Source: CAG-1031 sp964556785 | GTDB taxonomy: Bacteria; Bacteroidota; Bacteroidia; Bacteroidales; Muribaculaceae | Length of the DNA: 53,718 nt | Reading direction: 5' to 3' | NCBI GenBank assembly: GCA_964556785.1 | Contig: CAZKXM010000003.1 | Span: 1 to 53,718, forward strand | Shown: positions 25,706 through 33,499 of the stretch, piece by piece | Layout of the letters: each line of letters begins with the position of its first letter | Position numbering within the stretch: the stretch's first letter is position 1 | Made by a program: the position numbers and the translations under genes | Notes under the pieces: generated by a model | What the model was told of the DNA's origin: nothing | The model's input: only the letters and a program-made list of their open reading frames with translations | The model's database searches: none

Positions 25706-27721
25706 TTAGAAGCGGGGCGCGTTTTTGTAAGCGCGCAGACCATCTTCAAGGAAGCGGGTGAACTTGGGAATATCCTCCTCATAAACGAACGGACCCGAGA
25801 GAAGCTCGCCCTTGGCGTTAAGAATAACGTAGTAAGGCTGAGCGTTTGCTCCGAACTTGGTTCGCTGCAGGTAGCTCCACTTGTCGCCATAGGTGTCGAG
25901 GGTGATCTCCTTGCCTGCATCCATAACCTTGATAGGCTCGGGCAGGGGAGTGCGGTCGTCGGTCATCAGGGTTACCATAATGAAGTTGTCGACGATCATT
26001 GCGTGCACGTCGGTCTGATCAAGCACGGCAGCCTCCATCTTACGGCAGTTTACACATCCGAAACCCGAGAAGTCGACAAACACAGGCTTGCCTTCTGTTG
26101 CGCATGCCTCCATGGCCTTGTCGTAGTCAGTGAACTCGGCTATATTATGGTCGTAGAGGTTGAGGTCTTGTGTGTAAAGCGGCGGAACGAATGCACTCAC
26201 GCTCTTGAGCGGTGCGCCCCAAAGGCCCGGCACAAGGTAAACCGAGAAAGCAAATGAGATCATTGCAAGGAAGAATCCGAATGTTCCCACAGAGTTGTTG
26301 CCCGAGCCGTAGTGCTTGAAGTTGAACCAGCCCATCAGATAAGCGCCCAGAAGCGCGAACATCACGATCCAGAGTGCGAGGAATGTTTCGCGATCAAGAA
26401 TGTGCCATCCGTAAGCAAGGTCGGCGACAGAGAGGAACTTGAGCGACAGGGCGAGCTCAACGAAACCAAGAACCACCTTTACATTGTTCATCCAGCTGCC
26501 TGAGCGGGGAGCGCTCTGCAGCCACGACGGGAAGATAGCGAAAAGGCAGAAGGGAATGGCGAGGGCGAGCGAGAAGCCGAACATGCCCACGGTGGGACCG
26601 AATTTGTCGCCGGTGCTGGCAGCCTCGACAAGGAGTGTGCCGATGATCGGACCGGTGCAGCTGAACGATACCAGTGTCAGCGTGAAAGCCATGAAGAAGA
26701 TGCTCAGCAGACCGGTGGTTTTCTCAGCGCGGGCATCGATCTTGTTGCCCCACTTTTCAGGGAGCTTGATGTCAAATGCACCGAAGAACGAGATTGCAAA
26801 CACAACCAGCAGCAGGAAGAAAATGATGTTGCATGTTGCGCTCGTTGCAAGCAGGTTCAGTGCCGATGCGCCGAAAATGGCTGTGATTGCCAGACCAAGG
26901 ACAACGTAGATCACGATTATCGACAGTCCGTAGGTGATACCGTCGCGGATAGCCTCGCCGCGGCTCTTACCCTTCTTCAGGAAGAAGCTGACGGTCATGG
27001 GAATCATGGGCCATACACAAGGTGTGAGCAGAGCCACGAAACCGCCGATGAAACACATCAGGAACACATACCAGAGCGAGGTTGTCGACATGTCGTTCGG
27101 ATTGTTTTCGTCGTTGAATGTCACGGGAGCCCAGGTGTCGGCAATGATTGTCGATGATGAGTCGACAGGCGCAACAACCGAGTCGGCAGCTTCAGCAACA
27201 GCAGCGGTGTCGGCAACAGCTTCTTCCTCAACAGCTTCAGCCGTATCGGCAGCTTTGGCTTTTCCGCTGAACTTGAACTCCTCTTTCTGGGGAGGTGTGC
27301 ACTGTGAATCATTGCACGATCCATAGCGGATATAGCCTTCAATCACATATTTATCGGCAGTGGTTGTGAATGCCTGAGTGATCGTCACGCTGTTTTCCCA
27401 CCAGGCCAGATCGGCTTCGAAGTTAGGATCGTAGTGAACCGACGCAGCCTTGTTGGCCTTCGGACGACCATTCATCTTCACTCCTTCAGTCTTTGTGTAG
27501 ACAATTTCAAGAGGAGCGGGACCTACATTCGGGTCCACGTCCATACTATAGACGTGCCAGCCACTTTCAATCTTGGCCGTGAATGTCAGGGTTCCCTTGG
27601 CATTATCATCGACCTTGACAAGATTGCTCCACGTCACAGGTTTGAGAATCTGAGCGCCCGCCCAGAACGACAGCGCCATCAGAAGCGACGCCATCAACGC
27701 AGTAAAACGTTTCATTGACAT
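25706..27721 (-). CDS. dsbD: Thiol:disulfide interchange protein DsbD
   Basis: DsbD carries electrons from cytoplasmic thioredoxin across the inner membrane to periplasmic disulfide reductases. The 671-residue product has a signal peptide (about 1-24), an N-terminal immunoglobulin-like domain (about 25-155) with GSCNDSQCTPP, an acidic Ala-rich linker, an eight-helix membrane domain with the cysteines in LTPCVWPMIP and FSCTGPIIG, and a C-terminal thioredoxin domain with CVNC (Cys556, Cys559). Cysteines of all three modules are present, so it should be functional. Start: ATG at 27721, or the second ATG two codons later. It is a single-gene unit with its own promoter and terminator. Confidence 0.95.
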   Translation of the reverse strand: MSMKRFTALMASLLMALSFWAGAQILKPVTWSNLVKVDDNAKGTLTFTAKIESGWHVYSMDVDPNVGPAPLEIVYTKTEGVKMNGRPKANKAASVHYDPNFEADLAWWENSVTITQAFTTTADKYVIEGYIRYGSCNDSQCTPPQKEEFKFSGKAKAADTAEAVEEEAVADTAAVAEAADSVVAPVDSSSTIIADTWAPVTFNDENNPNDMSTTSLWYVFLMCFIGGFVALLTPCVWPMIPMTVSFFLKKGKSRGEAIRDGITYGLSIIVIYVVLGLAITAIFGASALNLLATSATCNIIFFLLLVVFAISFFGAFDIKLPEKWGNKIDARAEKTTGLLSIFFMAFTLTLVSFSCTGPIIGTLLVEAASTGDKFGPTVGMFGFSLALAIPFCLFAIFPSWLQSAPRSGSWMNNVKVVLGFVELALSLKFLSVADLAYGWHILDRETFLALWIVMFALLGAYLMGWFNFKHYGSGNNSVGTFGFFLAMISFAFSVYLVPGLWGAPLKSVSAFVPPLYTQDLNLYDHNIAEFTDYDKAMEACATEGKPVFVDFSGFGCVNCRKMEAAVLDQTDVHAMIVDNFIMVTLMTDDRTPLPEPIKVMDAGKEITLDTYGDKWSYLQRTKFGANAQPYYVILNAKGELLSGPFVYEEDIPKFTRFLEDGLRAYKNAPRF

Positions 27722-27744
27722 GATGTGATAAACAAAAATTTTAG

Positions 27745-27752
27745 CAAAGATA
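27745..27752 (-). promoter_or_regulatory. -7 promoter box of dsbD
   Basis: TATCTTTG on the minus strand, 23 bases before the dsbD start codon. A weak TTGC stands about 22 bases upstream in place of a TTTG box. Confidence 0.6.
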
Positions 27753-27856
27753 GTGAATTTTCATCCCACATTTGCAAGCGCCAAGTCAAAATTGTTGCCT
27801 TTCATGCTTTATAACATCTCATAACGTCTCGTTACAATAATTTTTTTGACGAAACA

Positions 27857-27888
27857 TTTGCACATATCAAAAATCAGTGATAACTTTG
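27857..27888 (+). promoter_or_regulatory. Promoter of tRNA-Ser
   Basis: TTTG (27857-27860) and TAACTTTG (27881-27888) with exactly 20 bases between them. Transcription should start about 15 bases before the tRNA. Confidence 0.8.
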
Positions 27889-27908
27889 CACTCGCAAACA
27901 GCACTCAA

Positions 27909-27993
27909 GGAGAGATGGCAGAGTGGTCGATTGCGGCGGTCTTGAAAACCGTTGAGGGTCACACCTCCGGGGGTTCGAATCCCTCTCTCTCCG
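27909..27993 (+). tRNA. tRNA-Ser (UGA)
   Basis: An 85-base class II tRNA: acceptor GGAGAGA/TCTCTCC, anticodon loop CTTGAAA (anticodon TGA), a long variable arm (GAGGGTCACACCTC region) typical of serine tRNAs, T-arm GGTTCGAATCC and discriminator G. CCA is not encoded here. A terminator follows at once, and the last 18 bases of the tRNA region are repeated 102 bases downstream. Confidence 0.97.
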
Positions 27994-28096
27994 CTGAAAG
28001 CAGCCTTCGGGCTGCTTTTTTTGCGTTAGATGGGTTCGAACCCCCGGGTTCGTAATCGCGAAGCGCTTGCGTCAGCAAGAATCCCTCTCTCTCCGC
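27977..28096 (+). repeat. Duplicated 3' end of tRNA-Ser (direct repeat, 18 bp)
   Basis: GAATCCCTCTCTCTCCGC occurs at 27977-27994, inside the tRNA, and again at 28079-28096. The second copy is followed by CA, so it reads as a tRNA 3' end with discriminator G and an encoded CCA. Between them lie a terminator and about 55 bases that include GGGTTCGAACCC-like T-arm remnants (28031-28042). This resembles the footprint of an element that once integrated at the tRNA 3' end, or a local duplication. Confidence 0.7.
27997..28022 (+). terminator. Terminator of tRNA-Ser
   Basis: AAAGCAGCC (27997-28005), tetraloop TTCG, GGCTGCTTT (28010-28018), continuing into a run of seven T. A textbook hairpin, three bases after the tRNA. 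Confidence 0.93.
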
Positions 28097-28128
28097 CAAG
28101 GGCCCTGTCTAACAGGGCCCTTGCTTTA
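28097..28128 (+). terminator. Second hairpin terminator after the repeated tRNA end
   Basis: CAAGGGCCCTG (28097-28107) pairs perfectly with CAGGGCCCTTG (28113-28123) around TCTAA; CTTTA follows. It sits directly behind the second copy of the tRNA 3' end and may be the original terminator of that gene. Confidence 0.75.
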
Positions 28129-28195
28129 TCCGGATGGTTTGTGATGGAAATGAGATGTTAATAAAGGCTGCGATAACACGCTTATAATCAGATAA

Positions 28196-28225
28196 AAAGC
28201 GTGACGGAGAAACCCGACACGCTTT
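28196..28225 (-). terminator. Terminator of the small-gene operon
   Basis: AAAGCGTG (28196-28203) pairs with CACGCTTT (28218-28225) around a 14-base loop; on the minus strand the stem is followed by TTATC, making a run of five T. It lies 31 bases after the stop of the last small gene and supports that the three small genes are transcribed. Confidence 0.7.
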
Positions 28226-28256
28226 ATTGTGAGTCAGCACTTTTAGGGGCAATTTG

Positions 28257-28415
28257 TCATTTCTTTCCAAAGATAGCACCGAGAACCATTTTACCCACTT
28301 TTCTTTCCAGGCCTTGTTTGGTAGTGGGAATGCCAGTCTTTCGGGCTACTTTCTGTTTGACTGCAGTAACGCCAACTGCCCTTTTGAGTGAAAAACTTAG
28401 TCCGGGAATTTTCAT
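28257..28415 (-). CDS. Small strongly basic peptide, unknown function
   Basis: A 52-residue open frame (MKIPGLSFSLKRAVG... ending GAIFGKK). It holds about 13 Lys/Arg and a single Glu, so the net charge is near +12, with an amphipathic central helix (KQKVARKTGIPTTKQGLERKVGK) and a hydrophobic GxxxG-like end. There is no signal peptide. Its ATG overlaps the stop of the membrane peptide gene in ATGA, a strong sign that both are real and co-translated. Membrane-active peptide, toxin component, nucleic-acid binder or small structural protein are all possible; I cannot assign it. A terminator follows. Confidence 0.6.
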   Translation of the reverse strand: MKIPGLSFSLKRAVGVTAVKQKVARKTGIPTTKQGLERKVGKMVLGAIFGKK

Positions 28416-28531
28416 ATGTTTCCGATAAGTTTATTGAGTCCGTAGAATATGAGGAATACGACTCCCCAGAACAACATCTTGAAGAAGTTGCGCCACATGT
28501 AGAGCAAAAGGAGCAGTAGATACTTCCACAT
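28412..28531 (-). CDS. Small hydrophobic membrane peptide, unknown function
   Basis: A 39-residue frame, MWKYLLLLLLYMWRNFFKML... ending LIGNI. It contains two hydrophobic stretches (about 4-12 and 18-35) broken by RNFFK, so it either spans the membrane once or twice or lies along it. It starts seven bases after the stop of the upstream 106-residue frame and overlaps the basic peptide gene by four bases. It is too short for usual gene-finders. The family is unknown to me; the compact overlapping arrangement is the main evidence that it is a gene. Confidence 0.55.
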   Translation of the reverse strand: MWKYLLLLLLYMWRNFFKMLFWGVVFLIFYGLNKLIGNI

Positions 28532-28538
28532 TATTTCA

Positions 28539-28859
28539 TTACAGGCCCTTGTCGTTGAATGATTTGACAACCTTCTTTATTATATTGTCAAATTCATTGG
28601 CAATACCACTCATAAATGCGGCTCTCGCATTTGGATTTTTCAGTTTGCCAAAACCCTCCGACTTCATTGTTTTGAAGTTTAGTTCATTGCGTGGGGATGC
28701 AAACACGTATGCGGCCAACAGTTCATTGTCTGTCGGCTGCACATCTATCACAGAATCTACACCTGTCAGAGCGGCAGCCAAAGCCGGACCGGAAGCTGGC
28801 TCGTTGTTATACCGGATAGCACCGAAATATCTCTCCCTCATAAGGATTTGGAAAACCAC
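28539..28859 (-). CDS. Small protein of unknown function, start uncertain
   Basis: From a GTG at 28859 the product has 106 residues and no signal peptide or membrane segment. The C-terminal part (KNPNARAAFMSGIANEFDNIIKKVV) looks helical. The frame remains open upstream to a stop at 28971-28973 and the upstream residues (GIQFDIYKTKIRKKS) look like genuine protein, but no ATG, GTG or TTG is available there. The gene may therefore use an unusual start, or be the remainder of a longer gene truncated at its 5' end. It heads the operon with the two small peptides. No family recognised. Confidence 0.5.
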   Translation of the reverse strand: MVFQILMRERYFGAIRYNNEPASGPALAAALTGVDSVIDVQPTDNELLAAYVFASPRNELNFKTMKSEGFGKLKNPNARAAFMSGIANEFDNIIKKVVKSFNDKGL

Positions 28860-29054
28860 AGACTTCTTGCGGATTTTTGTCTTGTAAATGTCAAACTGAA
28901 TACCGTAGCGCTTATACCGGCCCGAAGGTGGTTTTGTTAAATTTTGAGGAAAGAAAAAACAGTTTCCACGTCATTCTGTTGAAATGCTTTCAAAAATTGA
29001 TACTCGTATAGTATTTTTAAGGAGGGACTTGTGAGGTCGTTTATCAGGTTTTAG

Positions 29055-29062
29055 TATTTTTG
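29055..29062 (+). promoter_or_regulatory. -7 promoter box before the 29096 gene
   Basis: TATTTTTG, a full match, 33 bases before the ATG. No good -33 box. An ATACT/AGTAT inverted repeat (29000-29004 and 29010-29014) lies further upstream and could be a weak hairpin or a binding site. Confidence 0.6.
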
Positions 29063-29095
29063 CGCTGTCCAATTCCGAACCTAAGCCTTGACCAT

Positions 29096-29674
29096 ATGAG
29101 TAATCGCGCTACTGTTGACGTTTTGCCTGAAGATATCATCCTGGAGCTGTCGGGTAGACTGAGTGGAAGACGGGTCAGGCAATTGGGTGCTATGATTGAA
29201 ACGGCAATGGCTGAAACAGCCGAGCCCGACATTTTTATTGCCTGGCTGTGGGACTTCATTGAACGCCGGGATGACCGTGAGGGCTACAATTTGCTTTGGG
29301 CAATGACACACATGTCGCCTTCAGCAAGAACACGGCTTGTGAAACACCCTGACCAAGCCATGCAGTTGCTTTATGGCACACGTCACACAGGGAAGCGCAG
29401 GCTGATACTCAATCTTTTGCAGGGCTGCATCTTCGGGCCCGACGAAATCAATCCTGCTTTCCTTGATTTCTGCCTTTCACGAATCAACTCCACTGAGCCT
29501 TACGGAGTCAGGTCCCTGTGCCTGAAGCTTGCGTTTGCTCAATGCTGTCATTTCCCCGAATTGTTGCGTGAGCTCCTGTCAGAGATAGAGATGATGGATT
29601 CCGTGGATCTTTCCCCCGGGCTGAGAACCACACGAAATCATATCACACGCTCGATCAACCGCCGAATGCCGTAA
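29096..29674 (+). CDS. Alpha-helical protein of unknown function
   Basis: From the ATG at 29096 the product has 192 residues; the frame is open to 29060, but that overlaps the promoter. The sequence is almost entirely helical, with repeated helix pairs such as REGYNLLWAMTHMSPSARTRLVKHP, KRRLILNLLQGCIF and VRSLCLKLAFAQCCHFPELLRELLSEIEMM, a pattern seen in HEAT- or ARM-like superhelical proteins that bind proteins or nucleic acids. There is no signal peptide, membrane segment or catalytic motif. It is transcribed away from the small-gene operon and lies 84 bases before aroE. No name can be given. Confidence 0.72.
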   Translation: MSNRATVDVLPEDIILELSGRLSGRRVRQLGAMIETAMAETAEPDIFIAWLWDFIERRDDREGYNLLWAMTHMSPSARTRLVKHPDQAMQLLYGTRHTGKRRLILNLLQGCIFGPDEINPAFLDFCLSRINSTEPYGVRSLCLKLAFAQCCHFPELLRELLSEIEMMDSVDLSPGLRTTRNHITRSINRRMP

Positions 29675-29742
29675 TAGCACTATTTTGAGGGCGAAGACGA
29701 AAAAAGCGGCGGGGAAGTGAGGATTCTGACGGCAGAATTTCT

Positions 29743-29750
29743 TAATTTTG
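29743..29750 (+). promoter_or_regulatory. -7 promoter box of aroE
   Basis: TAATTTTG ends eight bases before the ATG at 29759, so the message is leaderless or nearly so. This also shows that the in-frame GTG at 29717 is not the start. Confidence 0.6.
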
Positions 29751-29758
29751 CGCTGATT

Positions 29759-30517
29759 ATGGTAGAAGAAAAGATTTTTGGTCTGATCGGATTCCCGCTT
29801 ACCCACTCGTTTTCTCAGTCATTTTTCAACCGTAAGTTTGATGCTGAGGGAATCAATGCCCGTTATCTGAATTTTGAGCTTGAGGATATCGGCGACCTTA
29901 TGGAGGTGTTCGCTCAATACCCCACGCTCAGCGGACTCAACGTAACGATTCCTTACAAGCAGCAGGTTATTCCTTACATGGACAGCATGGACCCTAAAGC
30001 TGCCGAAGTCGGGGCTGTGAACGTTATCAGGATAGATCGTGGTGAGATGGACAATGATTTCCGCTTAAAGGGCTACAACACCGATCTGACTGGCTTCTCC
30101 CGGTCGATATCGCCGCTGCTCACCCCCGAGCGCCGGCGTGCACTCGTTCTGGGCTCCGGGGGAGCCTCGAAAGCTGTGACTGTGGCTCTCCGCGATCTTG
30201 GAGTGATGCCGGTTGTGGTGTCGCGCACCCCTTCGGAAGATCAGTTAAGCTATAGCGACATCGATGAATCGGTGATGAACTCGCATCATATAATCGTAAA
30301 CACCACACCGGTCGGCATGTATCCTCACACCGACGAGTGTCCCGACATTCCTTATCGGTTCCTCACACCGGCCCATCTCTGCTATGATCTTATCTATAAT
30401 CCTGAAATGACTCTGTTTCTCCGCAAAGCTTCGGAGCATGGCGCACAGATTAAAAACGGACTTGAAATGTTAACAATCCAGGCCGAGGAGTCCTGGAAAA
30501 TCTGGAATAAGAAATGA
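29759..30517 (+). CDS. aroE: Shikimate dehydrogenase
   Basis: AroE reduces 3-dehydroshikimate to shikimate with NADPH in aromatic amino acid synthesis. The 252-residue product starts MVEEKIFGLIGFPLTHSFS, the usual substrate-binding N-terminus. Lys67 in LNVTIPYK and Asp109 in GYNTDLTGF are the catalytic pair; VLGSGGASKAV is the dinucleotide-binding loop and NTTPVGMYP and GLEMLTIQAEESW are the C-terminal motifs. All key residues are present. The stop overlaps the next gene in ATGA. No other shikimate genes are nearby. Confidence 0.97.
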   Translation: MVEEKIFGLIGFPLTHSFSQSFFNRKFDAEGINARYLNFELEDIGDLMEVFAQYPTLSGLNVTIPYKQQVIPYMDSMDPKAAEVGAVNVIRIDRGEMDNDFRLKGYNTDLTGFSRSISPLLTPERRRALVLGSGGASKAVTVALRDLGVMPVVVSRTPSEDQLSYSDIDESVMNSHHIIVNTTPVGMYPHTDECPDIPYRFLTPAHLCYDLIYNPEMTLFLRKASEHGAQIKNGLEMLTIQAEESWKIWNKK

Positions 30518-31461
30518 AAGCAATCGCCCCCTGGATCTACGTAATCCTGATTATCCTCGCTGCCCTGCCTTTGAAAATGTGGGGGTCGCCGTGGGAAGTT
30601 GGAGCGCCTTTGGCGCTGTTGTTCGGACTTATCTACGCGATGGCGTTTGAGAATCCGTTTCCAAAGTTTAACAAGAAGTGTTCAAAATATCTTCTGCAGG
30701 CTGCCGTTGTGGGGCTCGGTTTCGGAATGAACCTCATCGAATCGCTCAAATCGGGTGCCGAGGGTATGGCATTTACCGTTGTCTCGGTTCTCGGTGTGAT
30801 GATAATCGGAGTTATGGTTGGCTACGGGCTTCATGTGAACCGCAAGACCGCATATCTCGTTTCGTCAGGCACAGCTATTTGCGGCGGTAGCGCTATCGCC
30901 GCTATCGGTCCCGTGATCAAAGCAGGAGAGAAGGAGATGGCCGTTTCATTGGGTGTTATCTTTATTCTCAATGCGCTGGCACTCTTTATATTCCCGCCTA
31001 TCGGCAAATGGCTCGGGTTGACACAGGAACAATTCGGCACTTGGGCTGCCATTGCAATCCACGACACATCGTCAGTAGTGGGTGCCGGTGAGGCTTACGG
31101 AGAGGTCGCGCTCCAGACAGCCACACTTATCAAACTCACACGCGCCTTGTGGATCATACCCCTCGCACTGGTGACCATGCTCGTGTTCCGCGAAAAAGGG
31201 AGCAAGATCAGCATCCCCTGGTTCATCTTTATGTTTGTCGGAGCTATGGTTGTCAACACCTACTGCAATCTGCCTGAAACGCTCACAGCCGTGTTGGTGC
31301 TGATTGCCCGCAGGGCGATGGTTGTGACTCTTTTCCTGATCGGTGCGAGTCTGTCGCTCAAAACAATCCGCAGTGTCGGCTCCCGTCCTCTTGTCCTCGC
31401 GATTCTGCTGTGGGCTGTGATCGGATTCAGTTCATTGGCCGTTGTGCTCTGGACAATGTAA
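30514..31461 (+). CDS. YeiH/UPF0324 family membrane transporter
   Basis: A 315-residue protein with about ten membrane segments belonging to the YeiH family (Cons_hypoth698), annotated elsewhere as putative sulfate or sulfonate exporters. Typical motifs are AAVVGLGFGMNL, GTAICGGSAIAAIGPVI and AIHDTSSVVGAGEAYG with conserved small and polar residues in half-helices. The substrate is not proven for the family as a whole. It overlaps aroE by four bases and is followed closely by comEC, so the three are probably one transcription unit, although their functions are not obviously linked. Confidence 0.9.
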   Translation: MKAIAPWIYVILIILAALPLKMWGSPWEVGAPLALLFGLIYAMAFENPFPKFNKKCSKYLLQAAVVGLGFGMNLIESLKSGAEGMAFTVVSVLGVMIIGVMVGYGLHVNRKTAYLVSSGTAICGGSAIAAIGPVIKAGEKEMAVSLGVIFILNALALFIFPPIGKWLGLTQEQFGTWAAIAIHDTSSVVGAGEAYGEVALQTATLIKLTRALWIIPLALVTMLVFREKGSKISIPWFIFMFVGAMVVNTYCNLPETLTAVLVLIARRAMVVTLFLIGASLSLKTIRSVGSRPLVLAILLWAVIGFSSLAVVLWTM

Positions 31462-31474
31462 TTCGCCCGGCAAT

Positions 31475-33499
31475 ATGAAAGCCCCCTGGTCAATGGTACC
31501 GATGCTTTTTCCGCTCGGCGCCGTTGTTACCGGAATACTTCTCCATCAACTTGGCATAGGCGGCGTGTGGATTCCCGTCGTCATCGCCTGTTCAGTTGCA
31601 GCGTGGCTTTTGCGGTGTCGCACTGCCGGAGTAATCTCGATGTTCATTGCCCTGGGTATGACAGCGGCGTGGCTTCGGCTGCTCGGCGAGCTACCTTCAG
31701 GTGTAAACGGAAAGACTGCGCTCTATTCAGCTACGGTTGAGAGGGTGAATGAGCATGAAGCGAATCAGTCAATATTGTTTCTTGTTGATTCCATCAACGG
31801 CAACGCGTGCAAGCCTTTTGAGGCTTCGGTGACGGCGCCCACATTTCTTTTTCGGCCGTCGGTCAGCGATCGTGTAAGGTTTCAGTGCGTTCTTGACCGC
31901 AATGAGCCCCAGCTTGATCTTCCCGACGAAATTGATCCGGCAAGGCTGCAGTGTGATGCTGTCGGTTTTCTCAATCCCGACTCCATTGAGAGCTGTGAAC
32001 CGGGGAAAGGGCTGAAGGCAAGGCTGCTCAGATGGCGCCAGAGAGTGTCAGACCGCGTGTTTTTTGTAGGATTCGATGCTCCGACTGCCGAGTTTGTCAA
32101 TGCTGTTGTGACCGGCGACACATCGACACTATCGCCCGACACACGCCAACGCTTTTCGGCAGCCGGACTTGCTCACATGCTTGCTCTCAGCGGTCTCCAC
32201 ACAGGACTGATTTCCTGGATTGCCGGACTTCTGCTCCTTCCGTTCTTCCCATCGAGACATAGCCGGGTGCGTGCACTCCTGTTGATTGCTGCAATGTGGA
32301 TTTTCGCGGTTGCAACCGGCGCGACACCCTCGGTATGCCGTGCGGCAATCATGGCAACCGTTGTGATCGCCGGATTGGTGCTACATCGGCGACACTCTCC
32401 GTTCAATTCGCTTTTCCTTGCTGCGTTGCTGATTTTGATTTGGACTCCGGCTGCGCTATTTAAGCCCGGCTTTCAGCTGACGTTCTGTGCGGTTGCCGCT
32501 ATTCTGGCTCTGACCAGCCGTGTTGATGAGCTGCCGCGGTCAAAAGCGCGGTTGAGAAGATGGTTGCTCATTGCCGGAGTGCCGGTGGCTGCGGCAACCG
32601 GAACCGCTTTCCTGAGCGCATACTATTTTCACACTGTTCCGGTCCACTTTCTCGGCGCGAATATTGTTACCGGATTTCTCATTGCGCCGCTTATGATCTG
32701 CGCTCTTGCGGCAGTTGCTACAGGTTTCGCTCCGGCAGCAAAGGTAACAGACTTTCTCTATTCGTTAATTGACGGCACCGCTTCGATGTTTGCCGACCTG
32801 CCGGCTCCTGCATGGAACCTTTATCCGTCAGCCGCCGGCACACTGCTCGGATGTGTGGCGATCGGGCTTATTCTGGTTGCCTTTTCCCGGCGCCGTGTGT
32901 CATGGTTAATAATGTCTGCGATGACGCTTTCGGCAATGATTGTTTTCGAGCTCATGGACAGCAGAAGCGCTCACGGCAGTGAAGTTTACTTTGCGCGTTC
33001 GCGGCAATCGTTTGACATAGTTGTTCGACACGATAGCCGCCTTATTGTCAGCACAACAGCCCCTGATCGCCACTTCCCTGAGGTGAGAAGGCGCGCTGAG
33101 ACAAGATATCAGGCTTATATGGGACGCCGGGGCATCGACTCCGTAGAGGTTACACGCGATGTCAGTTTACCTTTTTTCGAAAGACGCGGGCCGTTTATGG
33201 CTATTGGGCGTGAACGGTTCTATATTGTCGGAGGTGATGATACTTTACCTCCAGACCGGACTGACGCGGTTATTCTGACATCAGGATTCAAGGGCGACCC
33301 TGTCAAACTGCTGGCAGCGACAGCTGCGCGACACATATTGATCACTGCCGACATGAATCCGCGGCGTGCCACACGTTATGCCCGCCAGCTTCGTGAAAAA
33401 GGTTTTGAAGTGACGCTGCTGCGCGAATGCCGCTGGAGCAATCTCAGATATCGTACTGAAAAGCACCGGCCGCCAGAAGCTGACGATAACCGACGTTGA
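31475..33499 (+). CDS. ComEC/Rec2 family DNA-uptake membrane protein
   Basis: ComEC forms the channel that passes single-stranded DNA through the inner membrane during natural transformation. The 674-residue product has an N-terminal DUF4131-like part with three hydrophobic segments, the Competence core with FVNAVVTGDTSTLS and the signature GLAHMLALSGLHTGL, further membrane helices, and a soluble C-terminal part (about 490-674). That part resembles a metallo-beta-lactamase fold in outline but lacks the HxHxDH metal site, so it is not expected to be a nuclease. The start at 31475 is preferred to the open frame from 31442, which overlaps the transporter gene. The 3' end overlaps folK by 56 bases on the other strand. 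Confidence 0.9.
   Translation: MKAPWSMVPMLFPLGAVVTGILLHQLGIGGVWIPVVIACSVAAWLLRCRTAGVISMFIALGMTAAWLRLLGELPSGVNGKTALYSATVERVNEHEANQSILFLVDSINGNACKPFEASVTAPTFLFRPSVSDRVRFQCVLDRNEPQLDLPDEIDPARLQCDAVGFLNPDSIESCEPGKGLKARLLRWRQRVSDRVFFVGFDAPTAEFVNAVVTGDTSTLSPDTRQRFSAAGLAHMLALSGLHTGLISWIAGLLLLPFFPSRHSRVRALLLIAAMWIFAVATGATPSVCRAAIMATVVIAGLVLHRRHSPFNSLFLAALLILIWTPAALFKPGFQLTFCAVAAILALTSRVDELPRSKARLRRWLLIAGVPVAAATGTAFLSAYYFHTVPVHFLGANIVTGFLIAPLMICALAAVATGFAPAAKVTDFLYSLIDGTASMFADLPAPAWNLYPSAAGTLLGCVAIGLILVAFSRRRVSWLIMSAMTLSAMIVFELMDSRSAHGSEVYFARSRQSFDIVVRHDSRLIVSTTAPDRHFPEVRRRAETRYQAYMGRRGIDSVEVTRDVSLPFFERRGPFMAIGRERFYIVGGDDTLPPDRTDAVILTSGFKGDPVKLLAATAARHILITADMNPRRATRYARQLREKGFEVTLLRECRWSNLRYRTEKHRPPEADDNRR

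Noticed and set aside
27846..28055. A 69-residue open frame across tRNA-Ser
   Set aside because: It is a translation of the tRNA and its terminator; the tRNA fold, promoter and terminator explain the whole stretch.
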